A stretch of 11,795 nucleotides of DNA, taken from contig JAGWAK010000049.1 of assembly GCA_021296435.1 (NCBI GenBank), forward strand, positions 9,661-21,455. The letters run 5' to 3'. This DNA comes from Acidimicrobiia bacterium. Its GTDB lineage: Bacteria; Actinomycetota; Acidimicrobiia; Acidimicrobiales; CATQHL01. The notes under the pieces were generated by a model, which saw nothing but the letters and a program-made list of their open reading frames with translations, did not search any database and was not told the DNA's origin. The position numbers and the translations under genes were made by a program. Of this stretch, positions 7,059 to 11,795 are shown piece after piece (within the stretch, counting starts at the first letter, position 1; each line of letters opens with the position of its first letter).

Positions 7059-7157
7059 GCGGCCCTCCGCAACTGGGCGGCGCTGATCCAGATCGCCCGG
7101 GGCCGACGAGGCCGCCGGCTGGCGCCCGGCGCTCGGGGCGAAGGAGAAACGGTCGGC

Positions 7158-7179
7158 CGCCGGCGTGGCCCCGCCGGCG
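7158..7179 (-). terminator. Hairpin terminator after the Rpf-domain gene
   Basis: Perfect 8-bp stem CGCCGGCG / CGCCGGCG with a 6-nt TGGCCC loop, starting 2 nt beyond the TGA of the minus-strand gene. On that strand it is followed within about 10 nt by TTTCTCCTT, a weak pyrimidine-rich tail. It may also stop transcripts arriving from the crotonase gene. Confidence 0.5.
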
Positions 7180-7181
7180 CC

Positions 7182-8078
7182 TCAGCGCAGGTGGCGTCCG
7201 CAGATGGGCCAGGGTTGCCAGCCCCGCCGTGCGAAAAGCAGGCGCGCCCTGGCGTCCTGCACAACGGGTTCGGCCCAGTGCGGGCGCCCGCTTCCGCCAA
7301 CCGACTCCCAGGTCGCCTGATCGAACTGGTAGGCGCCGTAGTAGCCGTTGCCGGTGTTGACGAGATAGTTCCCCGACGACTCGCACTGACGCAGCGCCTC
7401 CCACTGCGTCGGTGTGGGGTCCCGCCGCCCGCGGCGGGCAAACTCGGCGTCAGCCACGGCGTGGATCTCAGCGACCGACACCACCCACCGGGCTTCGGCG
7501 AGCCGCTCCTCGAGCAACGGGATGTCGCGGTGCGCCAGTTGGATGCCGCGGTGCACCACCTCGATTCGATCCAGCACGAAGAGCAGGCGATCTCCGGCCT
7601 CATCCAGTAGGCGCTCGTAGTCGCTGTAGGCGTCGGCAATGTAGGTGGCCCGCGCCGCGATCAGGTTCTGCAGGTAGAGCGCGTCTATCACGTGCTCCAA
7701 GGCCAGCAGTTCGGCACTGAGCGCGCCGAACCGCCCGGTCATGTAGGACACGACGAGGAACTCCGCGGCACGGTTCCGGGACTCGACGACGTCGTTGACC
7801 AGGTTCTGCTCGAGCCCGACGAGGTCGGCGGCCTCTGAGACGAGCAGATCGAACTCCTGCTCGCGCTGCACCAGCCTGCGTCTGGCCGCTTCCAGATTCT
7901 CCTCCGCCCAGGCAAGGTCCTGCTCGGCCAACCGGGGGTTCGTGTACGGCGGCTGCTCATCAACCGCCGACTCCTGCGCCGTGGCGCCGGGAGCGAGCGC
8001 GGCAGTACCGACCACCACGGTGAGCGCGGCGAGCCAGCCCCAGCGTCCGGGGCGCAAGGACGCATTATTCGTGACCAT
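7182..8078 (-). CDS. Secreted coiled-coil protein with C-terminal Rpf-like transglycosylase domain
   Basis: This 298-residue protein is predicted to be exported. Its signal peptide has RPGRW, then a hydrophobic core WLAALTVVVGTAALAPG, and an ATAQ cleavage region near residue 35. Residues about 48-215 are Glu/Arg/Leu/Ala-rich and predicted alpha-helical coiled coil. The C-terminus (225-295) is a resuscitation-promoting-factor-type lysozyme-like domain: LRQCESSGNYLVNTGNGYYG, then YQFDQATW, ending WQPWPIC. The candidate catalytic acid is Glu233, and the conserved cysteine pair Cys232/Cys293 probably forms a disulfide. Such domains cleave peptidoglycan glycan strands during growth, division or resuscitation. 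The start is ATG 8078 with TAGGGAG 10 nt upstream. The open frame continues upstream only as antisense of the ferrochelatase gene. The coiled-coil part resembles in layout the helical regions of RipA/PcsB-type hydrolases, but I see no NlpC/P60 or CHAP domain. Confidence 0.87.
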   Translation of the reverse strand: MVTNNASLRPGRWGWLAALTVVVGTAALAPGATAQESAVDEQPPYTNPRLAEQDLAWAEENLEAARRRLVQREQEFDLLVSEAADLVGLEQNLVNDVVESRNRAAEFLVVSYMTGRFGALSAELLALEHVIDALYLQNLIAARATYIADAYSDYERLLDEAGDRLLFVLDRIEVVHRGIQLAHRDIPLLEERLAEARWVVSVAEIHAVADAEFARRGRRDPTPTQWEALRQCESSGNYLVNTGNGYYGAYQFDQATWESVGGSGRPHWAEPVVQDARARLLFARRGWQPWPICGRHLR

Positions 8079-8201
8079 CAGTGCAATCTCCCTACCGCGT
8101 CGCTTGCACGACCTCCAAATCCAGCCGACGACGGGTCGCGCCGGCGGGAGGTGCCGGTCAGCCCCGCGGCCCGCCCCCGCGCGCCCCGCCCGTGTCGGCC
8201 A

Positions 8202-9239
8202 ATGGGTCTTCACGCCGCCGCGCCCCCGGACTACGACGCCGTCGTCGTCGTTTCCTTCGGTGGCCCGGAGGGTCCCGAGGAGGTCATGCCCTTCCTGCGC
8301 AATGTGACCCGCGGGCGTGACGTCCCCACCCGGCGGCTGGAGGAGGTGGCCGAGCACTACCTGGCGCGCGGCGGCCGGAGCCCCATCAACGACCAGAACC
8401 GCGCCCTGGTCGCCGCGCTGGAGCCGAGGCTCCGCGACGCCGGGCTGGACCTGCCCGCCTACTGGGGCAACCGCAACTGGCACCCGTTGCTGGCCGACAC
8501 GGTGGAGACGATGCGAGCCGACGGGATCCGGCGGGCGCTGGCCTTCGTGACCTCGGCCTTCGGCTCGTACTCGGGGTGCCGCCAGTACCGCGAGGACATC
8601 GCCCGCGCCGTGGCGGGCTGCGGGGGCGAGCCGGAGATCCACAAGCTGCGCCTCTACTGGAACCATCCCGGGTTCATCGAGCCCATGGCCGAGGGCGTGC
8701 GAGGCGCGCTGTCCCGTCTCGAGAGCGCCGGGGCGACGGGGCTGCCGCGCCTGGTGTTCACGGCGCACAGCATCCCGACTGCCATGGCGGCGGGCGCACC
8801 CTACGAGCGACAGCTCCGCGAGGCGGCCTCGCTGATCGCCGAGCGCGTGCCGCCGGGCGCCGGGGACACGCTGCGCTGGGATCTCGTGTACCAGAGCCGC
8901 AGCGGCCCGCCGCAGGTGCCGTGGCTGGAGCCCGACGTCGTAGACCATCTCGAGGCGCTCCACCGGGAGGGCGTCGGCGACGTGATCCTCGTGCCGCTGG
9001 GGTTCGTGTCGGACCACATGGAGGTAATCCACGACCTGGACGGCGAGGCGGCCGGCGCCGCCGCGGCGCTCGGCATGCGCCTGGTGCGCTCGCCGACGGT
9101 GGGCACCCATCCCGCCTTCGTGGACATGATCACCGAGCTGATCCGCGAGCAGCGAAACCCGAGCGCACCGCGCCGCGCCCTGGGCCGCTCCGGTCCCTGG
9201 CGCGAGTCCTGCCCGGCGATCTGCTGCCCCCGCGCCTGA
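8202..9239 (+). CDS. cpfC: Ferrochelatase, actinobacterial coproporphyrin type
   Basis: CpfC (older name hemH) inserts Fe2+ into a porphyrin in haem synthesis. In actinobacteria the substrate is coproporphyrin III. The family begins at VVVVSFGGPEGPEEV. Catalytic His189 lies in FTAHSIP and Glu274 in GFVSDHMEVIHDLD. Other family blocks are NWHPLL and SAFGSYSGCRQYRED. Cys126 (in YSGCRQ) plus the C-terminal SCPAICC (Cys337, Cys341, Cys342) provide four likely ligands for the [2Fe-2S] cluster typical of actinobacterial enzymes. I chose ATG 8202 (345 residues) because mycobacterial homologs start just before this strand. GTG 8151 would add 17 Pro/Arg-rich residues; its GGGAGG (8146-8151) overlaps the start codon and cannot serve it. 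No ribosome site precedes 8202, so the start is the weak point. It is divergent from the Rpf gene and convergent with ychF. Confidence 0.93.
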   Translation: MGLHAAAPPDYDAVVVVSFGGPEGPEEVMPFLRNVTRGRDVPTRRLEEVAEHYLARGGRSPINDQNRALVAALEPRLRDAGLDLPAYWGNRNWHPLLADTVETMRADGIRRALAFVTSAFGSYSGCRQYREDIARAVAGCGGEPEIHKLRLYWNHPGFIEPMAEGVRGALSRLESAGATGLPRLVFTAHSIPTAMAAGAPYERQLREAASLIAERVPPGAGDTLRWDLVYQSRSGPPQVPWLEPDVVDHLEALHREGVGDVILVPLGFVSDHMEVIHDLDGEAAGAAAALGMRLVRSPTVGTHPAFVDMITELIREQRNPSAPRRALGRSGPWRESCPAICCPRA

Positions 9240-9241
9240 CC

Positions 9242-9264
9242 CGGCTGCGGCTCGCCGCAAGCCG
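9242..9264. terminator. Bidirectional hairpin between ferrochelatase and ychF
   Basis: CGGCT+GCGG (9242-9250) pairs with CCGC and AGCCG (9255-9258, 9260-9264), giving 9 bp with one bulged A and a CTCG loop. It fills nearly the whole 26-nt gap between the two convergent stop codons, so it probably terminates both genes. Confidence 0.55.
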
Positions 9265-9265
9265 T

Positions 9266-10342
9266 CTACACGTTGAAGCGGATCTCTAGAACGTCGCCGT
9301 CCTGCACCACGTAGCTTCGCCCCTCCGAGCGCAGCCGTCCGGCGCTCCGGGCGGCCGACCACGAGCCGATCTCGAGCAACTCGGCCCAGTGGATCGTCTC
9401 GGCCCGGATAAACCCACGACGGAAGTCGGTGTGGATCAGTCCGGCACAGACGTCGGCCGTGGAACCGGCCGGGAACGGCCACGCCCGCGTCTCGTTCGGG
9501 GCGGTCGTGAAGAACGTGTGCAGGCCGAGGGCACGGGAGGAGGCGGAGACGAGGCGCGCCAGGGCACCCTCCCCGAGGTCCAGGCTCTCGGCCATGTCCG
9601 CCCGATCTTCGGCGGGGAGCTGCGCCACCTCGGCCTCAAGTTGCGCGCAGACTGCCAGCGTCTCCGCGCCGCCGAGTTCCGCCGCCACCGTCCCGACGGC
9701 TGCCTCTGCGTCAGCCGGCGAGAGGTCCTCGCCGACGTTGACGACGGCGACGACGGGCTTGTTCGTCAGCAGGAAGCAAGGGCCCAGAAGCTCCCGTTCG
9801 GCGATTGGGAGAGCGCTGCGCCACAGCGGCGTCCCGCCGGCGAGGGTGGCGGCGGCACGCTCCATCCGGGCCACCTCGGGGCCGACGCTCGTGTCGCCCT
9901 TGGCCTGGCGGCGCTTCTTGTCTATCTGGCGCTCCAGGCTCTCGAGGTCGGCGAGGCTGAGCTCCAATTCGAGCGTGTAGAGCGACTCCACCGGATCACT
10001 GACTCCTTCGACCTCCTCGCCGCCGAAGGCACGGAGAACGAGGACGACGGCGTCGACCTCCCGGATCCCGCCGAGGAAGCGGTTGCCGAGACCCTCCCCG
10101 GCCGCGGCGCCGGCGGCCAGCCCACCGATGTCGCTGAACTGGACGGTTGCCGCCGTGGTGGCGGCCGACTCGCTCATCCGGGCGACGCGCTCGAGGCGTT
10201 CATCCACGACCTTGGCGTCGCCGAGGTGGGTACCCGTCGTGGTGAAGGCGTAGGGAGCCACCGGCGAGTCGCCGCCGGTCAGCGCGTTGAAGAGCGAAGA
10301 CTTTCCGGAGTTGGGCAGGCCCAGAAGCCCGAATCGCTGCAC
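9266..10342 (-). CDS. ychF: YchF/OLA1-family ribosome-associated P-loop ATPase
   Basis: This is an Obg-related NTPase of the YchF family. These proteins prefer ATP, bind the ribosome and affect stress responses and translation. All 358 residues match the family layout: G1 GLPNSGKSS (8-16), G3 DIGGLAAGAAAGEGLGNRFL with REVDAVVLVLRAF after it, a helical insert (KKRRQAKGD), G4-region NKPVVAVVNV, and a C-terminal TGS domain ending SYVVQDGDVLEIRFNV. It diverges from typical YchF: G1 has Ser where Val is usual (NVGKS), and the switch segment reads YAFTTTGTHLG. GTG 10342 is chosen because the homology begins at QRFGLLG. Upstream in-frame sequence is antisense to the bL37 gene. There is no Shine-Dalgarno; a TACGCT box lies 9 nt upstream (10357-10352), possibly leaderless. 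It is divergent from bL37. Confidence 0.92.
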   Translation of the reverse strand: MQRFGLLGLPNSGKSSLFNALTGGDSPVAPYAFTTTGTHLGDAKVVDERLERVARMSESAATTAATVQFSDIGGLAAGAAAGEGLGNRFLGGIREVDAVVLVLRAFGGEEVEGVSDPVESLYTLELELSLADLESLERQIDKKRRQAKGDTSVGPEVARMERAAATLAGGTPLWRSALPIAERELLGPCFLLTNKPVVAVVNVGEDLSPADAEAAVGTVAAELGGAETLAVCAQLEAEVAQLPAEDRADMAESLDLGEGALARLVSASSRALGLHTFFTTAPNETRAWPFPAGSTADVCAGLIHTDFRRGFIRAETIHWAELLEIGSWSAARSAGRLRSEGRSYVVQDGDVLEIRFNV

Positions 10343-10351
10343 AGCGGACGC

Positions 10352-10357
10352 AGCGTA
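10352..10357 (-). promoter_or_regulatory. Possible -10 box of ychF
   Basis: Reads TACGCT on the minus strand, fitting TANNNT but only three of six TATAAT bases. It ends 9 nt before GTG 10342, and no -35 is visible. It is weak, but consistent with the missing ribosome site of ychF. Confidence 0.22.
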
Positions 10358-10424
10358 CCGGGAGGCCCGCGCGGCACACCGGATGCGCCCCGTTGGGACT
10401 GCGGACTTGCGGGATCGCCACCGG

Positions 10425-10430
10425 TAGGCT
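10425..10430 (+). promoter_or_regulatory. -10-like box of the bL37 gene
   Basis: TAGGCT fits TANNNT and lies 19 nt before the ATG at 10450, leaving a short leader that contains the GGGAGG ribosome site. TTGCGG at 10407-10412 is only 12 nt upstream, too close for a normal -35. Confidence 0.33.
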
Positions 10431-10438
10431 GGTCCGCC

Positions 10439-10444
10439 GGGAGG
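10439..10444 (+). promoter_or_regulatory. Strong ribosome binding site of bL37
   Basis: GGGAGG lies 5 nt before ATG 10450. A near-consensus site at ideal distance in front of a 29-codon frame is a main argument that this tiny gene is real. Confidence 0.7.
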
Positions 10445-10449
10445 TACCC

Positions 10450-10539
10450 ATGTCGAAGCGCACGCAGCGCAAGCGGGCCAACGCCCGGCGCAAGAAGGCC
10501 AACCACGGACGCAAGCCCAACCTGGGCCGCAACCACTAG
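10450..10539 (+). CDS. Small ribosomal protein bL37 homolog (29 aa)
   Basis: This very basic 29-residue protein starts MSKRTQRKRANARRKK and continues with ANHGRKPN before a short LGRNH tail. Nearly half of the residues are Arg or Lys. The ANHG(R/K)(K/R)PN block and the basic N-terminus match bL37, the small large-subunit protein first recognised in mycobacterial ribosome structures and widespread in Actinobacteria (about 24 residues there). It would bind 23S rRNA in the 50S subunit. The support is an ATG behind GGGAGG and codon choice like the neighbouring genes. It is divergent from ychF and 44 nt upstream of the DCC gene on the same strand. The tail is a few residues longer than the mycobacterial form. 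The alternative is another short basic ribosomal or RNA-binding peptide, but the motif match makes bL37 the best call. Confidence 0.8.
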   Translation: MSKRTQRKRANARRKKANHGRKPNLGRNH

Positions 10540-10583
10540 GCCCGCAACCGGCGCGCTGCGCCGCCGTCGCCCGCCGCACTCCC

Positions 10584-11024
10584 GTGTCCCCGGAGCCGGT
10601 CCCGGCACCCAATCACCTCGAGGGAAGCCCGCCGGAAGCCGACCTCCCGGCACTCGTCTACGACGGCGATTGCGGCTTCTGCCAACGCTGCGCCGACTGG
10701 ATCGCCGCCAGGCTGCCCGCCGGCGTGTCCGTCATGGCGTCCCAAGAAGCCGACCTCGCCAGCTTGAGGCTCAGCCCGCATCAGGCAGCCGACGCCGCCT
10801 GGTGGATCGACGCTGAAGGCGCCCAACATCGCGGCCACCGTGCCATCGCCGCCTCGCTGAGAGCCTGCGGCGGTGCTTGGGGCACGCTCGGGCGGGTCCT
10901 CACCCTGCCCGGCATCTCACTTCTGGCGGCAGGCGTCTACGAACTCATCGCCCGCAACCGCCACCGCCTCGGCTGCAGGAACTGTTTCAAGAAAACCCGC
11001 CGAGGCGGCCCGGCGCTCTCCTAG
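10584..11024 (+). CDS. DCC-family (DUF393, YuxK-like) thiol-redox protein
   Basis: This 146-residue protein carries the family hallmark near its N-terminus: LVYDGDCGFCQRC (Asp27, Cys30, Cys33), followed by the family's C-terminal region around YELIARNRHRL. The family has a thioredoxin-like fold and is annotated as putative thiol-disulfide oxidoreductase; substrates are unknown. There is an extra third cysteine at Cys36 and a second CxxC (CRNC, 131-134) near the C-terminus, which could form a second redox or metal site. The start is GTG 10584. No ribosome site is visible, and the first 20 residues are Pro/Glu-rich and not conserved-looking, so the start is uncertain. It follows bL37 by 44 nt on the same strand and may share its promoter. 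No signal peptide is seen, so it is probably cytosolic. Confidence 0.83.
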   Translation: MSPEPVPAPNHLEGSPPEADLPALVYDGDCGFCQRCADWIAARLPAGVSVMASQEADLASLRLSPHQAADAAWWIDAEGAQHRGHRAIAASLRACGGAWGTLGRVLTLPGISLLAAGVYELIARNRHRLGCRNCFKKTRRGGPALS

Positions 11025-11074
11025 ACCCGGCTGAGTCAAGCAACAACGGAGGCGGGGACGCCGGGGGATGGCGC

Positions 11075-11099
11075 CGGCGCGATTTCGCCAGACGCGCCG
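11075..11099. terminator. Candidate hairpin between the DCC gene and the ferritin-like gene
   Basis: CGGCGCG (11075-11081) pairs perfectly with CGCGCCG (11093-11099) around an 11-nt loop containing ATTTCG. It lies in the 109-nt gap between convergent stop codons. The long loop and the absence of a T-tract make it weaker than the other junction hairpins. A perfect palindrome GCCACCGGTGGC lies just to its right. Confidence 0.35.
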
Positions 11100-11133
11100 C
11101 CGACAGCCACCGGTGGCCCCGCCGGGCACACCG

Positions 11134-11795
11134 CTAGGCGGCGACGAATTCCTCGTATTCCTCGGACGTGTCGACGTGGTGCTCGAACTCGATGACGCCG
11201 ATCTCGGTGAAGCGGTCGCGCAGCCAGCCGTCGCCGGCATCCAGAAGGCCCAGCTTGCGGCAATTCGGGACGATCTTGGCGAAGAGCATCCTCTGGAAAG
11301 CGCTCCGTTCGGGCGGCAGGTTCAGCAGCAGCTCCACCATCGGCCGCACCGGCACACCGAGCCGCTCGTACACCTCCTGGGACAGGAACCGGTCGCGCAT
11401 CCGCACCGCGGCCTCGAAGGCGAACTCCTGCCGCTCGCGGATCTCCGCCTGGGTGAGGTTGCTGTAGTACTCCTGCAGGCTCAGCACACCGAAGGCCACG
11501 TGGCGGGCCTCGTCGGCCATGACGTAGCGCAACAACTGCTTCAGCAGGGGCTCCTCGGTGCCGGCGTGCATGAACCCGAAGGCGGCCAGGGCGAGACCCT
11601 CCACCATGATCTGCATGCCCAGGTAGGTCATGTCCCAGCGGCTGTCACCGATGATGTCGTCGAGCAGCAGCCGCAGGTGCGGGTTGATGGGGTACTCGCT
11701 GTTCAGCTTGGTGCGGAGGTAGCGCCCGAAGACCTCCACGTGGCGAGCCTCGTCCACGACCTGGGTGGCGGCGTAGTACTTGGCGTCGATCCATG
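11134..11795 (-). CDS. Di-iron ferritin-like protein, N-terminus beyond the window edge
   Basis: The last 219 residues of a ferritin-like four-helix-bundle protein are visible; the frame is open to the right edge. Carboxylate-bridged di-iron ligands appear as ExxH in VVDEARHVEVF (visible Glu15, His18), a lone Glu in MVEGLAL (Glu65), and a second ExxH in MADEARHVAFG (Glu95, His98). The first Glu ligand of the usual E, ExxH, E, ExxH set should lie before the edge. The context DAKYYAATQ before the first ExxH also fits this family, which spans ribonucleotide-reductase-R2-like oxidases and AurF-type N-oxygenases. The internal GTG at 11757 is not the start, because homology continues upstream of it. 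It probably performs O2-dependent oxidation or iron handling in the cytosol; the substrate is unknown. It is convergent with the DCC gene. Confidence 0.82.
   Translation of the reverse strand, partial: WIDAKYYAATQVVDEARHVEVFGRYLRTKLNSEYPINPHLRLLLDDIIGDSRWDMTYLGMQIMVEGLALAAFGFMHAGTEEPLLKQLLRYVMADEARHVAFGVLSLQEYYSNLTQAEIRERQEFAFEAAVRMRDRFLSQEVYERLGVPVRPMVELLLNLPPERSAFQRMLFAKIVPNCRKLGLLDAGDGWLRDRFTEIGVIEFEHHVDTSEEYEEFVAA

Noticed and set aside
7059..7130. Possible truncation of the crotonase C-terminus, with the frame continuing after the TAG as AALRNWAALIQ
   Set aside because: The continuation turns quickly into Arg/Gly-rich sequence and antisense of the Rpf terminator. The protein already contains the catalytic core and a C-terminal helix, so a natural end is simpler.
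8079..8201. Possible c-di-AMP (ydaO-type) riboswitch upstream of the Rpf gene, as known for some actinobacterial rpf genes
   Set aside because: Only 123 nt separate the divergent genes, the start has an ordinary ribosome site, and I could not recognise the conserved core motifs by eye. A covariance-model search would decide.
8079..9482. N-terminal two thirds of a 766-codon minus-strand frame continuous with the Rpf gene
   Set aside because: It is antisense to ferrochelatase. The signal peptide and ribosome site at 8078 mark the true start.
9389..10816. 475-codon plus-strand open frame
   Set aside because: It is antisense to ychF, then out of frame through bL37 and the DCC gene. It is a typical high-GC shadow frame without family features.
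11107..11118. Perfect 12-bp palindrome GCCACCGGTGGC as an operator
   Set aside because: It lies between two convergent 3' ends where an operator is not expected, and GC-rich palindromes are frequent by chance here.
1..11795. Defence system, biosynthetic cluster, CRISPR, transposon, tRNA or integration site
   Set aside because: Every gene belongs to a common housekeeping or widespread family. No repeats with regular spacing, no transposase or integrase and no tRNA-like cloverleaf were seen.

Overview
The window looks like chromosomal housekeeping DNA from a high-GC actinobacterium. The third codon positions are strongly G/C. Clade markers visible in the sequence are a 29-residue bL37-type ribosomal protein, a ferrochelatase with the C-terminal Cys cluster of the coproporphyrin (actinobacterial) type, a secreted Rpf-domain protein, and genes whose GTG start sits about 7 nt behind a TANNNT -10 box (leaderless style). 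Acidimicrobiia is my best guess at class level, but this is inference from overall look and not a proven assignment. No mobile element, CRISPR array, rRNA, tRNA or recent-transfer signature was seen.

Layout, left to right: tldD (minus, 3' end cut by the left edge) is divergent from a small FlK-type hotdog thioesterase. After a hairpin terminator comes a plus-strand run: a UPF0104/LPG-synthase-TM-like membrane protein, a PAP2-family membrane phosphatase 7 nt later, and dxs 47 nt after that. A 38-nt convergent junction with a hairpin separates dxs from nfuA (minus). nfuA is divergent from a crotonase-fold gene. That gene converges on a secreted coiled-coil/Rpf protein (minus), which is divergent from ferrochelatase cpfC/hemH. 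cpfC converges on ychF (minus) across a 26-nt hairpin junction. ychF is divergent from a tiny bL37 gene, followed by a DCC-family (DUF393) thiol-redox protein. The right edge holds the C-terminal 219 residues of a di-iron ferritin-like protein (minus).

The genes do not form one pathway. The clearest functional group is the membrane-lipid/isoprenoid run (UPF0104, PAP2, Dxs). A second loose theme is iron and redox: NfuA (Fe-S delivery), ferrochelatase (iron insertion, probably itself an Fe-S protein), the DCC protein and the di-iron protein. A third is translation: bL37 beside the ribosome-associated ATPase YchF. I found no convincing previously undescribed multi-gene system. The most useful items beyond routine annotation are the 29-aa bL37 gene, the exact conservation of the FlK catalytic triad spacing in the thioesterase, the coiled-coil plus Rpf architecture, and the compact hairpin terminators at the convergent junctions.
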